This document shows, one piece after another, positions 45,038 to 53,279 of a stretch of DNA of 64,000 nucleotides; position 1 is the stretch's first letter; every line of letters starts with the position of its first letter. The DNA lies in contig NZ_OMPE01000008.1 in assembly GCF_900312815.1 (NCBI RefSeq), positions 372,001-436,000 of the forward strand, given 5' to 3'. A program made the position numbers and the translations under genes. The notes below the pieces were generated by a model. It had not been told where the DNA came from. It saw nothing but the letters and a program-made list of their open reading frames with translations, and made no database searches. The DNA is from Aquimarina sp. AU474 (lineage in GTDB: Bacteria; Bacteroidota; Bacteroidia; Flavobacteriales; Flavobacteriaceae).

Positions 45038-45190
45038 TTGATTTTATTGAATATAAACATGTTAAAGCAGATAAGTTTTTTTGGTTCTATGATTTTGTGA
45101 ATGAGGTAAATAGGTGTATGTACTGTAATGACGTAAGGTCTCCAAAATACTTCATATCCCCAAAAAGACATTTCATTGTTAATATTAGTT

Positions 45191-45239
45191 GTTTCGCATA
45201 TAAATAACAAATACCTCTTCTCTAACTGTAGTAGTTTTG
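45191..45239 (+). promoter_or_regulatory. GTTTCGC-N34-TAGTTTTG promoter, copy 2
   Basis: GTTTCGC (45191-45197) and TAGTTTTG (45232-45239) again have exactly 34 bp between them. The spacer sequence differs from copies 1 and 3, so conservation is confined to the two boxes. Start codon of the next gene is at 45277. Confidence 0.6.
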
Positions 45240-45276
45240 ATCTAAATAAGTATTGAAAACATTAAAATTTTAAGAT

Positions 45277-45513
45277 ATGAAAACTATAGTAGTATACATC
45301 ATAACAGGAATCGTAGTGAGTTTCTTTTTAAGAACAAGCATTAAGGATGATCTAGAAGTGTATGATCATTTTGAAATAGTAAGTGATATCCAAAATAATT
45401 TTTCTGATCCAACCTCAGAAGATACTAATGATATTTTCTTTAACGAATCAAACCTCGATCCGACTAATACACCTCAGTTATCATCAATAGAAATAAATGT
45501 CGAAGAAGAATAA
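45277..45513 (+). CDS. Small membrane-anchored or exported protein, 78 residues
   Basis: No family recognised. An N-terminal hydrophobic helix (about 3-18, VVYIITGIVVSFFL) could be a signal peptide or anchor, followed by an acidic tail (SDPTSEDTND..., ending VEEE). It starts with ATG at 45277, has its own GTTTCGC-type promoter and a terminator directly after it, so it is a monocistronic small gene. Confidence 0.65.
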   Translation: MKTIVVYIITGIVVSFFLRTSIKDDLEVYDHFEIVSDIQNNFSDPTSEDTNDIFFNESNLDPTNTPQLSSIEINVEEE

Positions 45514-45538
45514 CACAATTAAAATAGATTTTTATTAA

Positions 45539-45571
45539 AACCTTTTACTATAGACAGTAAAAGGTTTTTTT
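45539..45571. terminator. Bidirectional terminator between convergent genes
   Basis: CCTTTTACT (45541-45549) pairs with AGTAAAAGG (45556-45564), flanked by A-run and T-run, so it can serve both the 45277 gene and the minus-strand protease gene ending at 45630. Confidence 0.82.
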
Positions 45572-45629
45572 AATAAACCAATCAGGTTTACTTCATTTTC
45601 GATTTAAAACAAAAATACAATTACCAAAA

Positions 45630-46640
45630 CTATCTTTTTAAAGTAATGATTTTTCCATCTCGTAATACTTTTATTTCGAAAGGATCAGTTGGTTTTAGGT
45701 TTTTCCCAAATTCGCCAAGTTTTACCAAAGTGTCATCATCATAATTAAATTCAATATCATTAAAAGCTAGAATAATATCACCACCAATAATTAGTTTTTC
45801 CCTATCAATAATGACTTCAGTATCTCCTCCTTGTAATCCCATTTTAAATAAGATAGAACCATACACTACACGTTGAATCAAAAGACCACTATTTTGAGGA
45901 ACATTTAGTATTCTTTTCATTTTTCCTGTTAAAGGAAGTCCTTCAAAGCCTAACCATGGCGTTCTATTGTTTAACATTAGGTTTTTGGTAATATTAGCAG
46001 TAGCAGCAAATCCAATCCCTTCAAAACCTCCAGACTTAGTTAATATCTGACTAACCACTCCAATAACCTCACCTTTCATATTAAACATAGGTCCACCAGA
46101 ATTTCCAGTATTAATAGCAGCATCTGTTTGGATAAATTCTGTTTGAGTAAAAGGGTTTTTCCCTTTTCTATTCTTTATAACACCACTTACGTAACCTGAT
46201 GACAACGAATGACTATAACCAAAGGGAGCACCAACAATGAAAATTTGTTCTCCAATTTTTACCTGATCAGAATTTCCAAAGGAGACTGTAACTACATTCT
46301 TTTTTGGGTAAGTAAGTTTTATCAAAGCCACATCTGCCGTTTTAAAGGTAGCAACGATATCTGCAGGAATAATTTCTCCGTCCAAAAAGCGAACTCTTAA
46401 CTGTTCTGCAGCATCAACAACATGAGAAGCAGTGATAATTTCGGTATCAGAAATCATAAACCCCGAACCTAACCCTTCAGAAGTAACTGTTTTGCTAATA
46501 ATTCCATCGGATTCTAGTTTCGCCTCCTGTGTAAAGATTACCACAACAGCAGGATTGACTTTTTTATAGAGTGCTGAAAGATCTTGCGATTGGCATATGC
46601 AAGATGCAAAAATGCAAATAAGAAGATTTAATTTTTTCAT
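45630..46640 (-). CDS. Deg/HtrA-like serine protease with PDZ domain
   Basis: A 336-residue exported trypsin-fold protease. Signal peptide (about 1-18), then a complete triad: His73 in ITASHVVDAAE, Asp103 in TADVALIKL and Ser181 in NTGNSGGPMF. A PDZ domain occupies about 240-336 (GLLIQRVVYGSILFKMGLQGGD). It should degrade or refold envelope proteins. ATG at 46640 (MKKLNLL) is preferred over one two codons upstream. It lies among small exported proteins controlled by a shared promoter type. Confidence 0.9.
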   Translation of the reverse strand: MKKLNLLICIFASCICQSQDLSALYKKVNPAVVVIFTQEAKLESDGIISKTVTSEGLGSGFMISDTEIITASHVVDAAEQLRVRFLDGEIIPADIVATFKTADVALIKLTYPKKNVVTVSFGNSDQVKIGEQIFIVGAPFGYSHSLSSGYVSGVIKNRKGKNPFTQTEFIQTDAAINTGNSGGPMFNMKGEVIGVVSQILTKSGGFEGIGFAATANITKNLMLNNRTPWLGFEGLPLTGKMKRILNVPQNSGLLIQRVVYGSILFKMGLQGGDTEVIIDREKLIIGGDIILAFNDIEFNYDDDTLVKLGEFGKNLKPTDPFEIKVLRDGKIITLKR

Positions 46641-46760
46641 TATCAAATATAAAGATATGATGTTGAAGAAGAAACAAAATAGACATAATAATAAGTAACA
46701 TAATATTATACAAGATACACTTCAGTTGATCTTTAGGAAACTTCACTATTGATTATGGTC

Positions 46761-46809
46761 GTTTCGCCAAAGAAGTCCTGATTTCACTTACTAATCAGAA
46801 GTACATTTG
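46761..46809 (+). promoter_or_regulatory. GTTTCGC-N34-TACATTTG promoter, copy 3
   Basis: GTTTCGC (46761-46767) and TACATTTG (46802-46809) are 34 bp apart. AGTCCT (46774-46779) and TTTCA (46782-46786) are shared with copy 1 at nearly the same positions. It drives the small-protein genes from 46863. Confidence 0.65.
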
Positions 46810-46862
46810 TATAAGAAAATAAAGAAAAACTCTTTGATAATTAATAAAATAAAAAGAACAAT

Positions 46863-47039
46863 ATGGAAACTACAAATTTAAGAATAGTATACAATCACAA
46901 AAGAAAATATGAAGTGATAGATACTTCTAAAAAGAATAGCTTTTTACAATCTATTACAAGTTTACAGCAATGGTACATTAAGTTTTACAACGAATTAAAA
47001 ATTTGGGGTAGAGGAGCTGGAAGTGCAATTAGAAACTAA
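46863..47039 (+). CDS. Small protein, 58 residues
   Basis: ATG 46863 to TAA 47037-47039. Sequence begins METTNLRIVYNHKRKYEV and ends KIWGRGAGSAIRN. Basic, no signal peptide, no family recognised. It is the first gene after the GTTTCGC-type promoter and is followed 23 bp later by another small gene. Codon use and AT content match the neighbours. Confidence 0.5.
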   Translation: METTNLRIVYNHKRKYEVIDTSKKNSFLQSITSLQQWYIKFYNELKIWGRGAGSAIRN

Positions 47040-47062
47040 TAAAATATTAAAAGATAGAAATT

Positions 47063-47200
47063 ATGAAAAATGTAATATCGATAGTAAAAAACATATCAAA
47101 TAAAATTTTGAATAGTATCGTACAAAAAGAGAGATATAATAATCCTAAAGAGTTTTTAACGAGATATAAAAACGATGATGATACATTTTTGTTCATCTAA
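47063..47200 (+). CDS. Small protein, 45 residues
   Basis: ATG 47063 to TAA 47198-47200. MKNVISIVKNISNKILNSIV could form an amphipathic helix; the tail is KNDDDTFLFI. No family recognised. Its leader (ATTAAAAGATAGAAATTATG) is nearly identical to that of the next gene (ATTAAGAATAGAAATTATG), which argues that it is translated. Confidence 0.45.
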   Translation: MKNVISIVKNISNKILNSIVQKERYNNPKEFLTRYKNDDDTFLFI

Positions 47201-47228
47201 ATGAATAAAACTATTAAGAATAGAAATT

Positions 47229-47882
47229 ATGAAAACGACAAGCAAATTGGTAAGCCTAATGTTATTAACCACAATACTATTTAGTTGTTCGGCGGTGAAA
47301 GTAACAGATTCCTGGAAGGATGTAAAAACCCTAGATATAAAGAATAAAAATATTATGGTGGTTAGTAGGAGTGATAACGAAACGCTAAGAACAAGATTTG
47401 AAAAAGATTTGGTCAATAATCTAAATGACCAAGGATATCAATCTGTAGAAAGTTTTGTTGTTTTTCCCGGATCCAATCCAACCGATGAAGTTAGTGAAGA
47501 GGAGATGCATATGATAAAAGAAAAAATCAAAAAAAGTGGAATTGAAGTAGCAATTGTAACAAGTTTAAAGAATTGTCAAGAGTATACCGAAACCACAACA
47601 ACAGGAGTTTCATACCAGGTAAGTACTTTTCCATTTTATTACCGAGGGTATTATAGAGGCTTTTACAGATATTACGGCACCGTATATATGCAATCAGACC
47701 CTATAACGATAATTACATCTAAAGGAAAAGTATACATTTTAGAGACGGTTGTTTATGATCTTACACAACCCGAAGACCAACAATTACTATCGGTGATAAC
47801 AACATCAATCGATAATCCAGAAACAATAGGAGTTACATCGAAGCATTTCTCCAAAAAAATAACAAAAGAGCTTACTAGGTAA
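47229..47882 (+). CDS. DUF4136-like lipoprotein
   Basis: A 217-residue lipoprotein with lipobox ILFSC (Cys20). The body starts VKVTDSWKDVKTLDIKNKNIMVVSRS and includes RFEKDLVNNLNDQGYQSV and a Tyr-rich segment (about 130-150, YYRGYYRGFYRYYG). Its order resembles DUF4136-type lipoproteins, which start with a similar strand-helix pattern; this is a loose match. Third gene of the 46863 unit; a hairpin terminator follows. Confidence 0.7.
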   Translation: MKTTSKLVSLMLLTTILFSCSAVKVTDSWKDVKTLDIKNKNIMVVSRSDNETLRTRFEKDLVNNLNDQGYQSVESFVVFPGSNPTDEVSEEEMHMIKEKIKKSGIEVAIVTSLKNCQEYTETTTTGVSYQVSTFPFYYRGYYRGFYRYYGTVYMQSDPITIITSKGKVYILETVVYDLTQPEDQQLLSVITTSIDNPETIGVTSKHFSKKITKELTR

Positions 47883-47912
47883 GAGTTTTTTCATAATTGG
47901 TTAGTTGATTTG

Positions 47913-47955
47913 ACCACCGAATGCAAGTAGAAATAATAGCTTCGGTGGTTTTTTT
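47913..47955 (+). terminator. Rho-independent terminator
   Basis: ACCACCGAA (47913-47921) pairs with TTCGGTGGT (47941-47949), T-run to 47955. It ends the 46863-47882 unit. Confidence 0.85.
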
Positions 47956-48012
47956 AATTATTGTGCCAATTACACTATTACAATCCATAATAAAATGATA
48001 AATAGAATAAAT

Positions 48013-48333
48013 ATGAAATTTTCAAATTTAATTGTAGGAACAGCACTTCTAGGATCAATAGTTTTATTTACCGCAGCTGGTAAAGAGCGAATTCTAAATA
48101 ACCAAAAAAGAATGAACAAAATGCATGAAAAATATAATATACATAATGAGTTAGAAAAGCTAATAGCAAAAGAATTAGGACGTGAAATTGAGTATGAGGA
48201 TGTTTTTGAGTTCACAATAGCTAAACCAATAGAACCTAAAGATATTTTTGATACCCAAGAAGAGGAAGAAATTGTAATTGATGTAGAAATAGATAGGTTT
48301 TTACCTCAAGATTTTAACCCGTATTGCGGTTAA
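48013..48333 (+). CDS. Small exported protein, about 106 residues
   Basis: No family recognised. ATG at 48013 gives a signal-like N-terminus (MKFSNLIVGTALLGSIVLFTAAG); an ATG at 47995 adds six residues. A basic helical part (about 24-55) is followed by an acidic segment (QEEEEIVIDVEIDRF), and the chain ends NPYCG with a single Cys. It lies between two terminators and is probably monocistronic, upstream of the LytS/LytTR genes. Confidence 0.6.
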   Translation: MKFSNLIVGTALLGSIVLFTAAGKERILNNQKRMNKMHEKYNIHNELEKLIAKELGREIEYEDVFEFTIAKPIEPKDIFDTQEEEEIVIDVEIDRFLPQDFNPYCG

Positions 48334-48363
48334 TTTCTAGAGATACCTACTTTGACTGAGGAG

Positions 48364-48396
48364 GCCTCCGAACCCCAATAAGGAGGTTTCTTTTTT
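48364..48396 (+). terminator. Hairpin terminator upstream of the LytS gene
   Basis: CCTCC (48365-48369) pairs with GGAGG (48382-48386), followed by a pyrimidine-rich TTTCTTTTTT. The stem is short, so strength is uncertain. It ends 23 bp before the histidine kinase start. Confidence 0.55.
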
Positions 48397-48418
48397 CATT
48401 CTCACTAAATCAGAAAAA

Positions 48419-49525
48419 ATGTACAGATCTAATACTTTTATTATCAATACAATTTTGCGTAAATTTAAAGATCACGAACTAATTAGAAGAACATTTACGT
48501 TGGGTTTATTAAAAGTAAAACATGCTCTAAATTTTAAAATAGCGCTGCTTATTGCCACACTTATCAGCCTACCTAGGGTACTATTGTTATTTAATATTAC
48601 TGAAAAATTAGTGGCTTCATATACAGAGGTTTCTATACGAGATATTATCGTGCGTTTTTTACTTCTGTTTATGCTTTCATTACTGAGCCTAGAACTAAAC
48701 TCGAATTTGAAAAATATATATTCGAAATACTCTATAATATTTAGGAGTAGCATAACGACTATTCTCAATGTAATGTTATTTTTTGGTATGGTACAATTAT
48801 TTGTATTTACGTATCCAAAAATTGTTGGGGAAACATTATCCAAATCCGAAACGGGATTAATGTACTTTGTTTATTTTGTAATTTTGATTGTTACTTTATT
48901 TATTGCTCGTATTCTTAAGTTTCAAATCATACACCAAAGGGATCTTTTAGAGCAAGAAAAATTAAAACAACAAAACCTTCAAAAAGAACTAACTGCTCTC
49001 AAAAATCAAATCAACCCTCATTTTCTTTTCAATTCTTTGAACTCTTTAAATTCAATAGTAAGAGAAAACAAAGAAGCAACCACATTTGTGAATAAATTAT
49101 CTTTTATGTATCGATATATTTTACAGAGTGGAGATAGAGATATGGTTACATTAAAAGAAGAACTTAAGTTTTTGAATAGTTATGTACATATGCAAAAAAC
49201 GAGGTATCGAGATCGCTTTGTAATCAATATAGATATAGAGACAAAATATTTACAATATGAATTACCACCATTAGCCTTACAATTACTGGTTGAAAATGCA
49301 GTAAAACATAACGAAATCTCTGAAGATAACCCACTAGTTGTTAGTGTATATACTACATCTGAATTTTTAATTGTCGAAAATGAAATAAAACCTAGAACTT
49401 CTTTTGTTGATAGTACAGGCAACGGTTTAATAAATTTAGACAAACGCTATTTTTTGCTTAAAAAACAACATATTAACATTAGTAATACCGATAATATATT
49501 TAGAGTAAAATTACCTTTAAACTAA
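48419..49525 (+). CDS. LytS/YehU-type sensor histidine kinase
   Basis: A 368-residue inner-membrane kinase. About four hydrophobic helices (about 40-60, 75-95, 105-130, 140-165), then a coiled coil, the His_kinase motif LKNQINPHFLFNSLNSL with phospho-acceptor His201, and a GHKL ATPase region with LALQLLVENAVKHNE (about 285-299) and GNGLINL. It senses an unknown membrane signal and phosphorylates the LytTR regulator encoded immediately downstream. Confidence 0.92.
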   Translation: MYRSNTFIINTILRKFKDHELIRRTFTLGLLKVKHALNFKIALLIATLISLPRVLLLFNITEKLVASYTEVSIRDIIVRFLLLFMLSLLSLELNSNLKNIYSKYSIIFRSSITTILNVMLFFGMVQLFVFTYPKIVGETLSKSETGLMYFVYFVILIVTLFIARILKFQIIHQRDLLEQEKLKQQNLQKELTALKNQINPHFLFNSLNSLNSIVRENKEATTFVNKLSFMYRYILQSGDRDMVTLKEELKFLNSYVHMQKTRYRDRFVINIDIETKYLQYELPPLALQLLVENAVKHNEISEDNPLVVSVYTTSEFLIVENEIKPRTSFVDSTGNGLINLDKRYFLLKKQHINISNTDNIFRVKLPLN

Positions 49526-49531
49526 TTGAAA

Positions 49532-50293
49532 ATGAAAGTAGTAATAGTCGAAGATGAAATAGCAGCAAGTGATAATCTTACATTTTTACTAAACTCAATA
49601 GATGATACAATCGAGATTTTACAAGTTGTGGATTCTGTAAAATCTGCGATAGAATATTTTTCTAAACCTAGTGAGGTGGTACTTATTTTTATGGATATTC
49701 ATTTGGCAGATGGTATCTCATTTGAAATTTTTGAAAAGGTTACCATAAATACACCAATTATTTTTACCACAGCGTTTGATCAATATGCTATCAAAGCATT
49801 TAAAGTAAATAGTATAGATTATTTACTAAAACCAATCGATGAAGATGAATTATCTGAGGCAGTTCAAAAATTTAAAAACTCCTCAGGTCGAGAAGGTTCT
49901 TTAAATACTCAAATCTCAGGAATGTTGCAATTACTCGAAGCTAATAAAAAAGAATATAAAGCCACATACTTGGTTCATCATAGAGATGAGTTATTACCTA
50001 TTAAAACTGAAAACATAATGTATTTTTATATAGATATAGGAACGGTAAAGGCAATAACCATAGAGAATAAGACCTATACTATAGACAAAAAGTTGGAGGA
50101 TATAGAAGCCGAATTGGATCCTGAAGTGTTTTATAGAGTCAATAGACAATTCATAATTCAAAAAAATGCTATTTCGAATATTAAACAATATTTTAATGGG
50201 AAATTGATAGTGAATATAACCCCAGTTGCTAAGGAACGAATAGTTGTGAGTAAGGCAAAATCTACGACTTTTAAAAACTGGGTAAATACTTAA
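49532..50293 (+). CDS. LytTR-family response regulator
   Basis: A 253-residue regulator. Receiver domain (about 1-115) with VEDE near the N-terminus, phospho-acceptor Asp55 in IFMDIHLADG, a Thr and Lys at TTAFDQYA and YLLKPI, then a LytTR DNA-binding domain (about 150-250) with FYRVNRQFIIQKNAISNI. A TTG at 49526 is in frame directly after the kinase stop, but ATG at 49532 gives MKVVIVEDE. It is the best local candidate to activate the three GTTTCGC-type promoters. Confidence 0.92.
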   Translation: MKVVIVEDEIAASDNLTFLLNSIDDTIEILQVVDSVKSAIEYFSKPSEVVLIFMDIHLADGISFEIFEKVTINTPIIFTTAFDQYAIKAFKVNSIDYLLKPIDEDELSEAVQKFKNSSGREGSLNTQISGMLQLLEANKKEYKATYLVHHRDELLPIKTENIMYFYIDIGTVKAITIENKTYTIDKKLEDIEAELDPEVFYRVNRQFIIQKNAISNIKQYFNGKLIVNITPVAKERIVVSKAKSTTFKNWVNT

Positions 50294-50405
50294 GGAGCAT
50301 TATTTTTTTAGATTGAACAATTCATAAATAATTTTGAGTTCAATATATATTTATTAAAAAGCCTTACATTTAAAATGGCTTATATCTTAAAATAACACAC
50401 AAATT

Positions 50406-50822
50406 ATGAAAACCACCATCACAGGGCTATTATTCATGGCCGTTCTATTCACATTTGGACAAACCAAAAATCAAAAACAACTCGAGCGAGAAACAAATAA
50501 AGTAGAAATATTTACTGCTACCGAAAAAGATAATTTACAAGTTTTTGTAGCAGAACAAGTAGATAAAATGAAACTTTCAGAGAATCTTCGAGATGATTAT
50601 TACATGATTGTTGGGTATCATACCAATAAAATTGGCCGCCTGGATGATAAAGACTCACCTCTTTCTGAAAAAGAAATTCAAACAAAATTTAAAAAAATGA
50701 TTACCAGTCTTGATGCAGATGTAAAGGAAATCCTTACCGAAGATCAACTCAAAATACACAAAGAAAGTTTTGAGAAAATTATAGTTAGCGTTTATAATAG
50801 GAGAGGCTGGATTAAAGAGTAA
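50406..50822 (+). CDS. Hypothetical exported protein, 138 residues
   Basis: Not recognised. Signal peptide MKTTITGLLFMAVLFTFGQT, then a largely helical, charged chain with spaced Glu/Lys residues (about 25-130). The pattern loosely recalls small periplasmic stress proteins of the Spy/CpxP kind, with no clear LTxxQ motif except LTEDQ near 111-115. It lies between the LytTR gene and the efflux operon. Confidence 0.6.
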   Translation: MKTTITGLLFMAVLFTFGQTKNQKQLERETNKVEIFTATEKDNLQVFVAEQVDKMKLSENLRDDYYMIVGYHTNKIGRLDDKDSPLSEKEIQTKFKKMITSLDADVKEILTEDQLKIHKESFEKIIVSVYNRRGWIKE

Positions 50823-50921
50823 AATAACTTTTTTAAGAACCTGAATGAAACAGCATTGTGTGTTTAAGTATCTATATATCAAGAAAATTATCTGTAGGCT
50901 CAATTAAATAATTATTGACGA

Positions 50922-53261
50922 ATGAAAAAAGAAATATTCATATTCTGTTTTTGTATAACTATGGGATTATTTGCACAAAAACCAATTTATAATATAGGTG
51001 TTTTGTTGGATAATAGAACCGAACAATTAGATCCTTTACTTCTACAACTTAAAAATCAAATAAAAGCAGTTGTAGGCGAAGATGCTACCATAGTGTTTTC
51101 GGATAATAGTATCCTTATTAACAATTTCGATTTACAAAAAGCCAAGCAAAATTATACCGAATTGCTAGCCAACGAAACTGACATAATTCTAGCCTTTGGC
51201 GTAGTAAATAATAAAATAATCAATAGTCAATCAATACATAAAAAACCTACCATTCTTTTTGGAGCGGTTAACCAAGATTTTAATAATATAGATCTGACGA
51301 AGAAAAAGTCTGGGATTGAGAATTTTACCTACTTGATAGAATCAGAATCTTTCAAAGAAGATTTTAAAGCTTTTAAAGAATTAACAAATTTTAAAAATAT
51401 AGGAATTGTAATAGAAAAACCCTTTGTAGATATTTTAGAACTTAAAGAGGTTTTTGATGAACAATTTAGCACATCTTTAGCTACATATAAATTAATTCCT
51501 TTTGAAAATATTGAAGATATTACCAGTGACCTGGATGATATTGATGCAGTATATATGGCAGGAGGATTCTTTTTGAAAGACAAAGAGATTGAGCAACTAG
51601 CACAAACTTTTATTAAGAAAAAATTACCCTCTTTTACTACTAATGGAGCAAGTGATGTTCAAAAAGGATTTATGGCTACTACTCAATCCGAAGAGAATTT
51701 GGGTCAGTTTATGCGGCGTATAGCATTATCAGTTGAAGGATATATTAACGGCACACCTCTTGCTGAAATGCCAGTTTTTATAGAGTATAATCCGAGATTA
51801 ACAATTAATTACAATACTGCCGAAGCAGTTGGGGTTCCGATAAAATATAGCATGATAGCACAAACAGATTTTGTTGGTGAATTTAAAAATGTGATTTCAG
51901 AGAAACAATATAACTTACTTACCGTAATCAATGATGCCTTAAAAAATAACTTATCCCTACAATCGGGCCAGAAAGATATTGAACTAACTGCTCAAGATGT
52001 GAAAACGGCAAAAAGTAATTATTTACCTTCGCTTACCGCATCAGGTGCTGGAACATATGTTGACCCAGATGCTGCTGAAAATAGTAATGGACAGAATCCT
52101 GAATTTTCTACCACAGGAAACATAACATTACAGCAAACTCTTTTTTCTGAAGCAGCTAACGCGAATATTTCAATTCAAAAAAAGCTTCAGAAAGCACAAG
52201 AAGAAACTTTTAATTCAACAGAGTTAGATCTTATTTTCAATGCTTCTAACGCTTATTTTAATACGTTAATTCTAAAAACAAATACACAAGTACAGATTCA
52301 AAATCTACAATTAACAAAAAAGAACCTTCAAATCGCGGAACAAAATTTTGAAGCAGGACAATCGGGTAAATCTGATCTTTTACGTTTTCGAAGTCAAATG
52401 GCACAGAACACTCAAGTAACTGTTGAGGCGATTAATCAATTAGAACAGGGGTTCTTATTATTAAATCAAGTTCTTAATAATCCAATTGGATTAGAGATTG
52501 ATGTAGAAGATGTAATGTTGAATGAAGGGGTTTTTAAAGAATATAATTACAATGAGATTACAGAATTGTTAGATGACCCGACACTTAGAGAACCTTTTAT
52601 AGAATTTCTTATTGAAGAGGCTGAAAAAAACGCCCCTGAGTTAAGATCTTTAGGGTACAATATTGAGGCTACCGAGCGTAACATAAAATTAAATGGACCT
52701 GGTAGATTTATACCAACAGTTGCTTTACAGGGGCAATATAACCAAACATTTAATAGATCAGGGAAAGGAAGTACTGCTCCTGCAGGTTTTACATTGTTGG
52801 ATAATAACTATAACATAGGTGTAAATGTTTCTATTCCAATACTCAATCAAAATCGTACAAATATCAACCGTCAAACAGCGCTAATTCAAAAAGAACAATT
52901 AGAAATTAATAAGGAAAATACCGAATTATCTATAGCTGTCAATATTCGTTCGGGAGTACTTGATATTGTAAATCAAATATCAAATATCGAACTTTCCAAA
53001 ATTTCTGAAGAAACAGCCGAAGAATCTTTAGAACTTACCCAAGCATTATACTCTAATGGATCTGTAAACATCGTGCAGTTACTTGACGCACAAAATAACC
53101 TATTAAGTGCACAACTGGCTCGAGCCAATGCTACTTATAATTATTTGATTACTTCGTTACAATTAGAGAGATCCTTAGGATATTACTTTTTACTCAATTC
53201 GGATGAAGATAATGTTAAGTTTAAACAACGTTTTTTAGAATTTTTAAATAGACAAAACTAA
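50922..53261 (+). CDS. TolC-family outer-membrane efflux protein fused to a periplasmic-binding-protein-like domain
   Basis: A 779-residue protein, about twice the size of an ordinary TolC. Signal peptide (1-18), then residues 20-325 resemble an ABC-type substrate-binding domain (YNIGVLLDNRTEQLDPLL, PTILFGAVNQDF, DAVYMAGGFFLKDKEIEQL, FTTNGASDVQKGFMATT), and residues 335-770 are two outer-membrane-efflux-protein repeats with long helices and barrel strands (NYLPSLTASGAGTY, RFIPTVALQGQYN). It should form the outer channel of the RND pump encoded next, with the extra domain on the periplasmic or lumen side. The next gene is 18 bp downstream. Confidence 0.85.
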   Translation: MKKEIFIFCFCITMGLFAQKPIYNIGVLLDNRTEQLDPLLLQLKNQIKAVVGEDATIVFSDNSILINNFDLQKAKQNYTELLANETDIILAFGVVNNKIINSQSIHKKPTILFGAVNQDFNNIDLTKKKSGIENFTYLIESESFKEDFKAFKELTNFKNIGIVIEKPFVDILELKEVFDEQFSTSLATYKLIPFENIEDITSDLDDIDAVYMAGGFFLKDKEIEQLAQTFIKKKLPSFTTNGASDVQKGFMATTQSEENLGQFMRRIALSVEGYINGTPLAEMPVFIEYNPRLTINYNTAEAVGVPIKYSMIAQTDFVGEFKNVISEKQYNLLTVINDALKNNLSLQSGQKDIELTAQDVKTAKSNYLPSLTASGAGTYVDPDAAENSNGQNPEFSTTGNITLQQTLFSEAANANISIQKKLQKAQEETFNSTELDLIFNASNAYFNTLILKTNTQVQIQNLQLTKKNLQIAEQNFEAGQSGKSDLLRFRSQMAQNTQVTVEAINQLEQGFLLLNQVLNNPIGLEIDVEDVMLNEGVFKEYNYNEITELLDDPTLREPFIEFLIEEAEKNAPELRSLGYNIEATERNIKLNGPGRFIPTVALQGQYNQTFNRSGKGSTAPAGFTLLDNNYNIGVNVSIPILNQNRTNINRQTALIQKEQLEINKENTELSIAVNIRSGVLDIVNQISNIELSKISEETAEESLELTQALYSNGSVNIVQLLDAQNNLLSAQLARANATYNYLITSLQLERSLGYYFLLNSDEDNVKFKQRFLEFLNRQN

Positions 53262-53279
53262 TCGAAAAATACGACTAAG

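Larger units (their letters stand above)
44974..45276. other. Intergenic region with terminator and GTTTCGC-type promoter
   Basis: About 300 bp. It contains the terminator at 45005-45037 and the promoter at 45191-45239. Open frames of 73 and 65 codons on the two strands overlap the terminator and have no family resemblance, so they were not accepted. Confidence 0.65.

Noticed and set aside
44986-45210. Open frames of 73 (plus) and 65 (minus) codons
   Set aside because: Both overlap the terminator at 45005-45037 and the intergenic promoter, with no family features.
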